Shown here in pieces: positions 6,774 to 15,477 of a DNA stretch of 16,783 nt. The DNA is from Mariaggregatimicrobium sp964498785 (lineage in GTDB: Bacteria > Zhuqueibacterota > Zhuqueibacteria > Thermofontimicrobiales > Thiofontviventaceae), in assembly GCA_964498785.1 (NCBI GenBank), contig CAZCJL010000138.1, positions 1 to 16,783 on the forward strand, written 5' to 3'. Every line of letters starts with the position of its first letter. The stretch's first letter is position 1. A program made the translations under genes and the position numbers. The notes beneath the pieces are model-generated. The model saw only the letters and a list, made by a program, of their open reading frames with translations. It searched no databases and was not told where the DNA came from.

Positions 6774-8864
6774 TTACCGCATCAACATCATCTTTTTCGT
6801 CATTTTGAAATCTCCCGCTTGCAGTGTGTAAAAATAAACGCCGCTGGCAACTGGTCGGGTGTGCATGTCGGTGGCATCCCAGATGACGGAATAGGTTCCG
6901 GCGGATTGGTGGTTATCCACCAGCACTTTTACCAGCCTGCCGAGGACGTCGTAAATTTTGATCGTCACGTGGTACGTTGCTATACTTTTGGGTAACGTGT
7001 AACTAATTTCGGTCGTCGGGTTGAACGGATTGGGGTAGTTTTGATGCAGTACAAATTGCTCCGGCTTTTCAATGGAGTCGTTCTCTTCGACATCTGTTTC
7101 AGGATCGGAATAAAACGCTGTGTAGGGCGTCAACACCTGAAACCGCAGACTCAGCTCAGTTATCTGATCCACAAGCTCCTGTTGCTCGCCGTAAATATCG
7201 ATTTGTTCCATCAGGAAATCGATTTTCGCTTTTGCCCATAACCGGGCGACGAACCGGTGTCCGCTGCCGGGGGAGCTGACAAAAGTTACCGGATGCGAAT
7301 ATTGAAACTGCTGTCCCCGGACATCTCCGGAAAGGGTGACACTGAATGTGCCGCTGTTGGAATACAGTCCCTGCTGCAAAATCTGTCCGCCCCAGAATAA
7401 ATCGCCCATGACTTTTGGATAGCGATCCCAGGTTTTCAATCCGCCCAGATCGATATCCAGATTTGTCATAACGGGTTTGGAAATTCGGGTGAAATGATTT
7501 TTCACCACCAGCGCTACGCTGTCGTTCGATGTGATGAATGTGGGATAGCCATGATTTAACCGGGACACCTGAATTAGCAACGGTTTGCTTATGTCATCGC
7601 CAACGCCAAAGCAATAAATTTGCACATCTTTTGTGTTCGCTCGTGTGGCGCGGGCGACGATGGAATCGATCCGCGTTTCGCCGAGAGTGGGATAGCCGTC
7701 GGTCAAAAATACGATGCTGTTGGACGTGCTGTCGCGGAACGATTGCTGTAAACTGGTCTGCAATGCCTGATCGATGGCAGTCATGCCGCCGGCGTACATT
7801 TGGTAGACGAAATCGTGGGCATCGGAAATGTTTCCGTCCTCCGCAGGGACAAGGTCCGGCTTAAATGACTGCACCGCTGTCCCAAAAGTGACGATGTTGA
7901 ATCGGTCGATGGGATTCAGCAAATCCAGAAAAAAGTGGATCGCCTCTTTCAGTTGGTGAATCCTGCCGCCGATTTCCATGCTTCCGGAAACATCGGCTGT
8001 GAAAATGATGTCCTTTGGCACGACCTCGTCGCCGCCGATATCGTCAGGTGGGGTGATCCAGAGCGCGTAGAAGCTGTCAGTACCGAAAGAATCCTCCGGC
8101 GCCGGAGTGTACGACAGCGCATTGAATTGTACATCATCACGGATGGTTTCAAATTCCAGGTAGAAATCTTTATCCGGATAGTAGTTCTCATCGCCGTAAA
8201 AAATCGTATAATGGCGGTCCGAGATTTTATTGATCACTGTCTGCGTTGAAGGTTCATGAGAGGGCGAGCCAAATAGCTTATAATCATTTTGCGATATTGC
8301 AGTGAGGTCAAAGGTCACGGTTTCCAGCGGGAGGGGTGACATTTCCAGTGTGTTCAGCAAAAATTGGTAGGTGACTTTTCCGAAATTGTATGGCAGCAGC
8401 TCCACATAAGTGATTTCGGTGCGGACGTCAGTGCGGGCATTAATAGGCGCAATGCTCAAGCGAAAAAGGTTGTCGCCCAAATATTCCAGCAGCGCCGGAT
8501 CGATATTGCGGCGCACGTTGTTTTCATAATCCTGCCGTGCTTCCTGGCGCTCGCGAATATCTGCCACGTAGCGCTGACCGTTGAACCAGTAAACCAGCTC
8601 CGTGATCACAGCATTTTCCGGCAGCGGGAAAATGCATATTGCTTCCACAGTGGAGTTCAGCTCATTGTAAAATGTCTGATCGATATGGGTTTCCGCAACC
8701 TGATCCTGAATGCTCACATCCACGTCCACTTTCTTGATCCACATTTTATCGTATTCGCCCTGCCGGTCCCATATCGGACGATTGTATAAAACGCCGACAG
8801 CAAGCAGGGACTGTGAGCAGATAATCAGAATTAAAATAGAAAATAGTAGCATTCTTTTAAACAT
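6774..8864 (-). CDS. Secreted VIT/VWA protein (inter-alpha-trypsin inhibitor heavy chain-like) with T9SS-type sorting domain
   Basis: A 696-residue protein. ATG at 8864 is chosen because AAGGAG (8873-8878) lies eight bases upstream. The longer frame from TTG at 8882 would read through that site. Residues 1-22 are a signal peptide. Residues about 40-165 are a VIT domain ('VDVDVSIQDQVAETHIDQTFYN', a classic VIT pattern). The VWA domain (about 283-470) has a complete metal site: Asp291-x-Ser293-x-Ser295 ('DVSGSM'), Thr362 in 'GGMTAIDQAL' and Asp389 in 'LTDGYPT'. Residues 609-696 ('NYPNPFNPTT', 'IYDVLGRLV', 'VASGVYFYTL') form the type A sorting domain. Related proteins bind extracellular ligands through a divalent metal. 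Here the partner is unknown. It is the first gene of the minus-strand series and probably carries the promoter, upstream in 8865-9348. Confidence 0.9.
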   Translation of the reverse strand: MFKRMLLFSILILIICSQSLLAVGVLYNRPIWDRQGEYDKMWIKKVDVDVSIQDQVAETHIDQTFYNELNSTVEAICIFPLPENAVITELVYWFNGQRYVADIRERQEARQDYENNVRRNIDPALLEYLGDNLFRLSIAPINARTDVRTEITYVELLPYNFGKVTYQFLLNTLEMSPLPLETVTFDLTAISQNDYKLFGSPSHEPSTQTVINKISDRHYTIFYGDENYYPDKDFYLEFETIRDDVQFNALSYTPAPEDSFGTDSFYALWITPPDDIGGDEVVPKDIIFTADVSGSMEIGGRIHQLKEAIHFFLDLLNPIDRFNIVTFGTAVQSFKPDLVPAEDGNISDAHDFVYQMYAGGMTAIDQALQTSLQQSFRDSTSNSIVFLTDGYPTLGETRIDSIVARATRANTKDVQIYCFGVGDDISKPLLIQVSRLNHGYPTFITSNDSVALVVKNHFTRISKPVMTNLDIDLGGLKTWDRYPKVMGDLFWGGQILQQGLYSNSGTFSVTLSGDVRGQQFQYSHPVTFVSSPGSGHRFVARLWAKAKIDFLMEQIDIYGEQQELVDQITELSLRFQVLTPYTAFYSDPETDVEENDSIEKPEQFVLHQNYPNPFNPTTEISYTLPKSIATYHVTIKIYDVLGRLVKVLVDNHQSAGTYSVIWDATDMHTRPVASGVYFYTLQAGDFKMTKKMMLMR

Positions 8865-9348
8865 GACGTATTCTCCTTTCAATTAATGTTATAAAAATGA
8901 GGATGCGCGCACTTTTCAATGTGGGATAATTCGGTACTATGAATATCAAAGTCTGTACCATTCTTCAGAATGTTGATTATCGCGTAACATTTTTAATATT
9001 TCCCAATAATTTTCTGATTTTTTCAAATTCAAAAACACGGCTTTATTTCTGTGTAACAGAGGAAATCTTTGATCAGTAATGAATCAAATCTTTAAAATGA
9101 TTTCTAAAATATAAGAAATTATTATCTGGTTTCATTGTGCAAATTATTCACTTTTTTGTTTGAAAATGCACAGAACATATCTGAAAGTGGCTGTGAAACC
9201 GGAAGTAGTAGGCGTACGGTGTCTTTCAATGGAAAATAAATCTATAACAAGAAATTCACTAAAATTCAGAGAACTAATTTTAGCTCTGCTCGTTCAAACT
9301 ATTACTATCATCTTCAGGATTGAAAATTATAAAAATGGAGTAATTACT
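8865..9348. promoter_or_regulatory. Divergent intergenic region (484 bp)
   Basis: This AT-rich stretch separates the minus-strand VWA series from the plus-strand gene at 9349, so it should hold promoters for both directions. The palindrome cattcttcagaatg (8959-8972, 6-bp arms) sits about 95 bases upstream of the VWA start and could be an operator or only chance. An open frame runs from 9160 into the plus-strand gene but has no ribosome binding site and unconvincing protein sequence. I could not identify convincing -35/-10 pairs. Confidence 0.4.
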
Positions 9349-10416
9349 ATGGATCTGAAAAATTTAGATAAACATATAGACACATTAGCCAAGCTTGATG
9401 AGACAGAAAGTCCTGTCATCAGTTGTTATTTGGACGTTACAGGAAATTATTTCGATTATTTTAATGAGCGAATTCGTTTAATCGAGAAAAACATTCCGAT
9501 GGACGAGCGGCAACCATTTGATGAAGCCGCAGATAAAATATATTTTCACCTGAAATCAGAAATACATTCCGAAGCAAAAGGTATTGCTATCTTTGCCCGC
9601 GGGGGAGATAATCCATTCTTTTTGCCGAATCAATTTCGGGTGCCTGTGGAAAATTCAATTATGATGACCTCAACGCCGGTTATTTATCCGCTGGTTCAGT
9701 TGAAAGATACGTACCGTAGTTTTGTGGTGGTTATTTCCACTGAAGAGAGTGTTCGGATTTTGGGTGTTAATTTAGGAGAAATCACAGAATCAATTTGGAA
9801 TGAAAGACCGGAATTGCGAAAACGCGTGGGTCGTGAATGGACGAAAGAACATTATCAAAACCACCGCGCGGATCGGCGGGATAAGTTTATCAAAGAAAAA
9901 ATAAAGGTGATCGATCAATTGATATCAAAAACGCATTATTCGCATCTGATTCTGGCCGGAAATTCAACAACCACTGCCCGACTGGAAAAAGTGCTGCCGA
10001 AACATTTACGGGAAAAACTGATTGACTCGGTTACCATTGATGAAAAGGCCAAAACAGAAAACGTAATCGAATCAACCCTTGCATCTTTTATTGAACAGGA
10101 GCAGAAAGAATCTGGCGAAACTGTGGAAATGCTGAAACGAGAGATCAACACCCATTGCCTGGCTGTCGTGGGTGCACAGGACGCAACAAACGCTCTCGAA
10201 ATTGGCCAGGTTGATATGTTGATTATTGATCAGGATTTTGAAGATGAAACAACGAAAGAAGAAATGATAAAAATGGCAGTAAAGGCAAGCACTAAAATTG
10301 AGTTCGTGAGTGATAGCGAAACGCTTCGTCAATTAGGTGGTGTTGGTTGTTTGCTACGGTATCGCATTCCGGGACAGTATGAAAGTGAACGGCTTTGCTG
10401 GGGTGGGTTGCAATAG
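9349..10416 (+). CDS. Bacterial archaeo-eukaryotic release factor (aeRF1)-like protein, family 10 type
   Basis: A 355-residue soluble protein. ATG at 9349 is preceded by GGAG eight bases upstream. The frame is open from 9160, but the 63 extra residues look non-coding and have no binding site. The layout fits the baeRF families: an N-terminal domain (about 1-120), a central domain (about 121-260) with 'REWTKEHYQNHRADRRDKFIKE' at 162-183, and a C-terminal eRF1 domain 3-like part (about 262-340) ending 'GGVGCLLRYRI'. Relatives include ribosome hibernation and release factor-like proteins such as Balon and Rv2629. No GGQ tripeptide is present, so it is unlikely to hydrolyse peptidyl-tRNA. A ribosome-binding stress role is inferred. 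The last 15 residues ('PGQYESERLCWGGLQ') go beyond the usual end of the family and abut a gene scrap, so the original stop may have been lost. It is a single gene, convergent with the next cluster. Confidence 0.8.
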   Translation: MDLKNLDKHIDTLAKLDETESPVISCYLDVTGNYFDYFNERIRLIEKNIPMDERQPFDEAADKIYFHLKSEIHSEAKGIAIFARGGDNPFFLPNQFRVPVENSIMMTSTPVIYPLVQLKDTYRSFVVVISTEESVRILGVNLGEITESIWNERPELRKRVGREWTKEHYQNHRADRRDKFIKEKIKVIDQLISKTHYSHLILAGNSTTTARLEKVLPKHLREKLIDSVTIDEKAKTENVIESTLASFIEQEQKESGETVEMLKREINTHCLAVVGAQDATNALEIGQVDMLIIDQDFEDETTKEEMIKMAVKASTKIEFVSDSETLRQLGGVGCLLRYRIPGQYESERLCWGGLQ

Positions 10417-10427
10417 ATTTCGTTGAT

Positions 10428-10589
10428 ATAGGAGGGGAGGGAATCGAAGATTATGAGTATTTGTGGATGCTTCGGAATCTGCTTGAAACGGTACGGGAAA
10501 GAGGATTGAATTCATTCAGGATAAGAAAATATGAAAACCTGTTGGAAGTGCCTTCGGAAATCTGGCTTCAGCGATCGCTATTTTGGTGA
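10428..10589 (+). pseudogene. C-terminal scrap of a DUF4091-type (glycoside hydrolase-like) protein
   Basis: In the frame beginning at 10395 the residues 'EGIEDYEYLWMLRNLLE' and 'YENLLEVPSEI' match the conserved end of DUF4091 proteins, which occur at the C-termini of putative carbohydrate-active enzymes (typical pattern 'RDGIEDYEYLWLLR'). Nothing upstream in any frame resembles the rest of such an enzyme, and the frame overlaps the end of the release factor-like gene. The match stops abruptly at about 10562 and runs into hairpin-rich DNA. This is therefore a truncated remnant, probably left by deletion or insertion. I see no reason to think it is translated, although GGAGGGGAGGG lies just upstream of the matching codons. 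Confidence 0.65.
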
Positions 10590-10871
10590 ATTGATCGGTT
10601 TTCCAGCGAGCCGAAATGAAAGCGCCCTTTCAGGGCAATTATTGGTCTTCTCATATTGTGGTTTGTAAAATTTCGTGTGAAATATTGCAGCCAAAAGAGG
10701 GCTGCAATGCAGCGCATAAAAGGCGCTGCACTCCGGAGTGAAATCCCTTTATGGATTTCGCCTGTCCCGCAGGGACGCCCGAAAATAGCGGGCTGTCTCA
10801 AAAGTCCGGGATTTGTATTTTGTAAGTTCATGAAAGATAGCGATCCCATCGCCTGGAGCGATTGGATCGCT
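10570..10871. repeat. Dense cluster of short hairpins between convergent genes
   Basis: Successive inverted repeats fill this stretch: agcgatcgct (10570-10579); GCCCT/AGGGC (10624-10636); ATTGCAGCC/GGCTGCAAT (10684-10708, 9-bp stem, 7-base loop); TGCAGCGC/GCGCTGCA (10708-10730, 8-bp stem, 7-base loop); cactccggagtg (10729-10740); GAAATCC/GGATTTC (10740-10759); GTCCC/GGGAC (10764-10776); GCCCG/CGGGC (10777-10793, 7-base loop); and a longer two-part stem AGCGATCC..ATCGC/GCGAT..GGATCGCT (10839-10871). It lies between the ends of two convergent gene sets. It resembles REP/BIME-like dispersed elements and could also stop transcription from either side. Short open frames through it are by-products of the repeats. 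Confidence 0.75.
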
Positions 10872-10936
10872 GGTCTCATAAAAAATTCCTGCATAAGAAA
10901 GATTAACTTTTGATACAGTGTCGCACCTAATCCGTA

Positions 10937-12184
10937 TTAAATAATCCCCGAAACAAGGCGATAATCCCCAAATCCCATTTCATCGACAAAAATAAATCTT
11001 TTCCGAAGCTCATCGTAGTACCACACCTCATACGTCGAAAAGCTGTACTGGGATGGATTTCCGCGATCGATACTATCCGGCGGACCGTAGATGACAAACA
11101 CGTGTCCGCGATCGGAGCGCCATCCGGTTTGTCTCTGAATACCAAAACGTTGGTTTGCAATCTGTACACGACGATAGTATTCTTCCCGAATCGGATTATC
11201 TGGCGTCTCCGGGGTTGGGTCTCGTTTTTTCCAAAACTCTTCAAACAAGCGCTGTTGTTCCTCGCCAGACGCCTTTCTCATGGCGTTCCATTCGTCACCC
11301 TCAGCGACATAGCGTAATTGAGTAATCATATCATCAACAGAATCGCCAGCATATTCCCGATCAGCGCCTTCGAATTGAATAAATCGAACTTTTTTAGTAA
11401 TTTCCGAAGATTGGTCTCCTGCTGTGATTCGTATTTTTAGCAAATTATTTCCCAGTTTCAAATTATCATTATTCAAACTCATCACAACTTTTGTTATATT
11501 CCCCATTCGAACCAGTGAATCGGAAACATCCAGTTTGCTAATTTGCTTATTTTGGGAAACAAACACATCAATACCAATTCGCGTAACGCTCTGGGGACTG
11601 GAAATTTCAGAATAAATAAATAACGGTTTTTTAATTGGAATACGTCGGGGTGGGACAACATTATCGACAGTTACGTTTTCCAAATCACTTGAATTTAACA
11701 ATAACAAATCGCTCATCACCATTTTATCAGAATCAAAGTCCCTGATTAGCTTTTTAATTTTATGGATTCTGTCCCGACCGGTATTTTTATCTAAAATACG
11801 TAAATGAAAAATATATTCACCTGGTGTTAATTCAGTTTGAAATTGATGACTGCGTTGAATCGCCGGATCAATCGTTGCCGGGTATTCTTTCTCAGTAACG
11901 ATATTGTGTTTATCACGAGTAAGAATAGCAGATTTCTTCTTCCAGAAAATCTCGAGATTTATTTGATAATGTGCTGTAAATATCAAATCATTTTTGATAA
12001 ACTGCAGGTGAGTATTTCGAACCCAGAAATATATATATATCAATGATTTTTCGTTCGTATCTGATGGTCTTGTGACAATATCAAAATCGAACGGTTTTAA
12101 ATGATCAATATCCTTTTCAACAGCGCCGGCACTGGTCAAAGTAACTAACATCAAGACAAATATAATTCTATTTATTTTGTACAT
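10937..12184 (-). CDS. Exported GWxTD domain-containing protein
   Basis: A 415-residue protein. ATG at 12184 has AGAGG five bases upstream. Residues 1-22 look like a signal peptide. Residues about 30-270 are beta-rich with no family I can name. The C-terminal part (about 285-410) is the GWxTD domain: a helical lead-in ('EEQQRLFEEFWKKRDPTP', about 308-325), 'EEYYRRVQIANQRFG', then 'TGWRSDRGHVFVIYGPPD' at 353-370 and 'YEVWYYD'. The signature threonine is serine here (GWRSD). GWxTD proteins are common in FCB-group genomes and have no established function. It follows the 12251-15340 gene by 66 bp on the same strand, so the two are probably cotranscribed. This suggests a shared role at the periplasm or outer membrane, but that is inference from context only. 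Confidence 0.88.
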   Translation of the reverse strand: MYKINRIIFVLMLVTLTSAGAVEKDIDHLKPFDFDIVTRPSDTNEKSLIYIYFWVRNTHLQFIKNDLIFTAHYQINLEIFWKKKSAILTRDKHNIVTEKEYPATIDPAIQRSHQFQTELTPGEYIFHLRILDKNTGRDRIHKIKKLIRDFDSDKMVMSDLLLLNSSDLENVTVDNVVPPRRIPIKKPLFIYSEISSPQSVTRIGIDVFVSQNKQISKLDVSDSLVRMGNITKVVMSLNNDNLKLGNNLLKIRITAGDQSSEITKKVRFIQFEGADREYAGDSVDDMITQLRYVAEGDEWNAMRKASGEEQQRLFEEFWKKRDPTPETPDNPIREEYYRRVQIANQRFGIQRQTGWRSDRGHVFVIYGPPDSIDRGNPSQYSFSTYEVWYYDELRKRFIFVDEMGFGDYRLVSGII

Positions 12185-12250
12185 GACATCCTCTCTTTAA
12201 TAAAACAAAACTCATTCATATCAAAAATTCACTTTTAACCGTTTTTCTAT

Positions 12251-15200
12251 TTAAAAATCAATACCAATGGAGTAATAAATTCTTGGTTTACTGACATAAT
12301 CGAAATCAGTTTTATAAGCGATATCGATTTTTAACAGAAACATATACAGGTTAATCCGCAATCCGTACCCAAAACCAGTTGTAATGTCACGAACGAATCG
12401 GTCTCCGTTGTTTTTTTTAGCAGAAAACCGCCATGCCTCATCATTAACCCATGCAGATCCGGCGTCCAAAAATCCGATACCTTCAATACGGTGAAATCCG
12501 AGCGGCAGGGGAAATCTGGCGATCAAATATTGAATAAACGGGAATCGAAACTCCATATTCATGAGCAAGGCACGCGTCCCCATCATTTCATAGTAATTCG
12601 CTCCACGCAAAGGCGTCAGCAAATTTGACAGGAAATAATCCTGTACTGAAAACGCATCGATTTTATCATCAAACCTGTAATTGAGCCAGTTATCAACACC
12701 GCCGATCAGGAAAAGTGTTGGATTTTTTCCGAAACTGGCTCCGCCAGTAACACGCAATGCAACAGAATAATCTTTGACAATCGTAAAATATTGACGCATA
12801 TCAAAACTGGCAGTTACAAATTCTTTCCCCGTATTTCCTAATTTGGGACTACCGGTTACCCCGATATAATTTCTGCGACCTCGGGCAGGGCCGGTATATC
12901 CCCACAATGAATTATCCGTTGTGTAGGAAAGCGATGGTAACAACAATGAAAAGCTTCTGCGCGGAATCATCATAAAGCTAATATTTTCTTCAACAATATT
13001 GACAAACTGCATCCCCACGTTAATCCGCCGAAACCGAGAAAAAGGATAAAATGATTGTACGCCAGCGCCGCGGTTTACAAAGCGTGCGGTTCCAAAAGTA
13101 GTTGCATAAAAATTAACGAATTGATATGCAGAAGCTCCCCAGTTAATGCGGTTCTTCAAGTTCTGATATCCCAGCAACAAGTCACTATCGGCAAAATTTC
13201 GAATTATATTGGCGCCGATCTGAATCTGGTGATCACCCAAAACATCGCTTAAATAAATTTGCGTGAGTCCATAAACACCCCAAAAAGGATCATATCCGGC
13301 GTTCAATCCTGCATTGTCAATACTAAATTTTACACGATAATCATGGTCGATAAACTCGCCCGCTTCATCTTTATATTCTTCTTCATTGAGTTTTACCGGA
13401 TGAGTTGTTTCGTCACGAACATCAATAACACCTTTTCTAAAACTACGGTCAAAAACATAACGGGTATAATCCTGCTGGCTTTTAACGATATTTTTCACTT
13501 CGTCCATTTGTTGTTTATCGTAATCTTCTTCCGGTATGGCAGCGACGCGCTGTAGTTTTTTCACGTACAACGTATGTTCGGGATTGGGCGCCACATAAAT
13601 TGAGCTGAAAGGATCCGGCCAAAAATAAATATCATATCCTCCATTGGAAAACGCCGTAAACGCCAGTCGGTCACTATTGAGTCCCCAACTAATTTGCGCA
13701 CAGCCGGTTAATAAATTGGTGAGTACACTGGACGTTCCTGTTCGTAAGTCCATGGCATAAATGTTCGCAATACCCGTCTCATCAGAAATATAGAGTAATT
13801 GATTCGGATCATTTGTCCATTGTGGGGATGTTTCATTTAAAAAGCCATTAGTAAGGCGTCGCATACCACTGCCATCGCGATGAATGAGATAAATATCAGT
13901 CGTATGATAATTGTATTCCGCAATATTAATTTCGCCAGTCAACTCATTCATATTCACAAAATCTTTCCGATCAGATTCAAATGCTAACATAGCACCATCA
14001 GGTGACCATGCCGGAGCAGCATCACTAAAAATATCATCTGTTAATCTGCTCAAGGTTTCAGAATCCATATTATAGACATAAATATCAGATCGGTAATTCT
14101 TCATTCCCACAAAAGCGATTTCATTTGAAACCGGTGACCAGGCTGGCGCTGCAATAGCATCGATATCAAATTTAAACGCGTGGACAATGTTTTTTTGCTT
14201 CACATCCAGGATATTCAATGCGTCTCTTCGGCCGGATCGAGCGGCAAACGCAATATATTTTCCGTCGTTCGACCAACTCATACCGGGTTGCAGCCAATTG
14301 AGTTCTTCCAGATCAGATTTCCGTTGTCCGGAAACGAGCTTCTCTGTTTCTTCTGGATCGATGGCAGACACCATATAAATATCAAAGTAGCCTGATTTAT
14401 CCGATAAAAACGCAACCCGATCTCCGGAAGGAGAAACTGCAGGGCTATTATTTACAAAATTGCGCCACTCCGTATGATCTGTCAATGATTCAGCATAATC
14501 CGAAGGTTCTTTGCGATCAGCAATATCTGGCCAATAGAGTTTTCGCATGTAGCGTTGCCATTTTTTGTTTGATTCCTCTAATGGTTCATTAATTGTTGAT
14601 TCCCATGCTTTTTCAAAATTTCTGGTCGTCCGCATGCGTTGCAATAACTCACTAATTTTAGGGCGTCCATACGTATCTTCAATATATCTTAATACGGCCT
14701 GCCCGCCTTTGTACGCAAGAAACGCCTGCAAATACGGAATTGGTGGTAAATAGCCACGGACAGTAGCATCGCGCACAAACATGTCTGAATCGGTATCCCA
14801 ACCAATTGAGGTATATTCTGCCAAACCTTCAATAAACCATAGCGGCGGAGACATCCTGGAAATTCCGCCAATAATTGATCCGGGGCCAGCCCCATATAAA
14901 AATTGCAACATTACTGCATGGGTTAATTCATGATGAATAACATGGCGAAACTGCTCATAAGAGCCTTCGAATGGAAGCACAACCCTATTTTTCAGAAACT
15001 CGGTAAATCCACCGACCGATTCCGGAATAACGCTCCGGGATGTGTTTGTTTCACTAAAATCATTGTGTGAACGATAGATGATGACTGGTATGCGATCAAT
15101 TAATTTATAATTAAATAATTCATTTAAAGATATAAAAGACGATTCAGCTACTGCCGCGGCAAATTCAGCTAAGTTTCTACCACCCTGATAATAGTAAAAA

Positions 15201-15340
15201 TCAAAATGTTCCGATTGAATATATTTCCAGTCTAAATCTACGTACTGCACCTTATTTCTACCAAACTGCTGCCCCCATGCTCCTTCAACAATCATCAGAG
15301 AGATTAAAAAAAATAATATCACTCCCTTAATTCTAATCAT
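12251..15340 (-). CDS. Secreted MA-type metallopeptidase fused to PD40 propeller and Omp85-like barrel
   Basis: A 1029-residue protein. ATG at 15340 has AGGTGA just upstream. The longer frame from TTG at 15367 lacks a binding site. A signal peptide covers 1-23 (AWG|QQ). Residues about 35-270 form a zinc metallopeptidase of the gluzincin (peptidase MA-like) type: His137-Glu138-x-x-His141 ('HHELTHAVM') and 'LWFIEGLAEY' supplying the third ligand (Glu171). Residues about 298-575 hold six WD40-like (PD40, TolB-type) blades such as 'APAWSPDGAMLAFESDR'. From about 670 the chain becomes a membrane barrel resembling BamA/Omp85 surface antigens, with 'TPLRGANYYEMMGTRALLMNMEFRFPF' (LRG at 911, a variant of the Omp85 loop motif) and a final 'YSIGIDF'. 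No POTRA domains are visible. It should sit in the outer membrane with peptidase and propeller on one side. The substrate is unknown. It lies 137 bp after the prenyltransferase and 66 bp before the GWxTD gene. Confidence 0.88.
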   Translation of the reverse strand: MIRIKGVILFFLISLMIVEGAWGQQFGRNKVQYVDLDWKYIQSEHFDFYYYQGGRNLAEFAAAVAESSFISLNELFNYKLIDRIPVIIYRSHNDFSETNTSRSVIPESVGGFTEFLKNRVVLPFEGSYEQFRHVIHHELTHAVMLQFLYGAGPGSIIGGISRMSPPLWFIEGLAEYTSIGWDTDSDMFVRDATVRGYLPPIPYLQAFLAYKGGQAVLRYIEDTYGRPKISELLQRMRTTRNFEKAWESTINEPLEESNKKWQRYMRKLYWPDIADRKEPSDYAESLTDHTEWRNFVNNSPAVSPSGDRVAFLSDKSGYFDIYMVSAIDPEETEKLVSGQRKSDLEELNWLQPGMSWSNDGKYIAFAARSGRRDALNILDVKQKNIVHAFKFDIDAIAAPAWSPVSNEIAFVGMKNYRSDIYVYNMDSETLSRLTDDIFSDAAPAWSPDGAMLAFESDRKDFVNMNELTGEINIAEYNYHTTDIYLIHRDGSGMRRLTNGFLNETSPQWTNDPNQLLYISDETGIANIYAMDLRTGTSSVLTNLLTGCAQISWGLNSDRLAFTAFSNGGYDIYFWPDPFSSIYVAPNPEHTLYVKKLQRVAAIPEEDYDKQQMDEVKNIVKSQQDYTRYVFDRSFRKGVIDVRDETTHPVKLNEEEYKDEAGEFIDHDYRVKFSIDNAGLNAGYDPFWGVYGLTQIYLSDVLGDHQIQIGANIIRNFADSDLLLGYQNLKNRINWGASAYQFVNFYATTFGTARFVNRGAGVQSFYPFSRFRRINVGMQFVNIVEENISFMMIPRRSFSLLLPSLSYTTDNSLWGYTGPARGRRNYIGVTGSPKLGNTGKEFVTASFDMRQYFTIVKDYSVALRVTGGASFGKNPTLFLIGGVDNWLNYRFDDKIDAFSVQDYFLSNLLTPLRGANYYEMMGTRALLMNMEFRFPFIQYLIARFPLPLGFHRIEGIGFLDAGSAWVNDEAWRFSAKKNNGDRFVRDITTGFGYGLRINLYMFLLKIDIAYKTDFDYVSKPRIYYSIGIDF

Positions 15341-15477
15341 AATTATCACCTGGCATTTATAAATCAAAGTTTTAATTGATTTTCAGTTCTGAGTTTAAAG
15401 AATATTTGTTTTGTCATAAAGTAAACTATTTTTCTTTTCATTTAGTTTCCCATTTTTTCTATTGAGGGATCTGCAAT

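Noticed and set aside
9160..9348. N-terminal extension of the release factor-like gene
   Set aside because: There is no ribosome binding site at 9160, the residues do not resemble the family, and ATG 9349 has a proper GGAG.
10791..10806. Insertion sequence terminus (ggctgtctcaaaagtc)
   Set aside because: The words recall IS ends, but no transposase, matching opposite end or target duplication is visible, so it is mentioned only as a hint.
10568..10913. Short open frames on both strands across the hairpin cluster
   Set aside because: They arise from stacked inverted repeats, share no homology with real proteins, and read equally on both strands.
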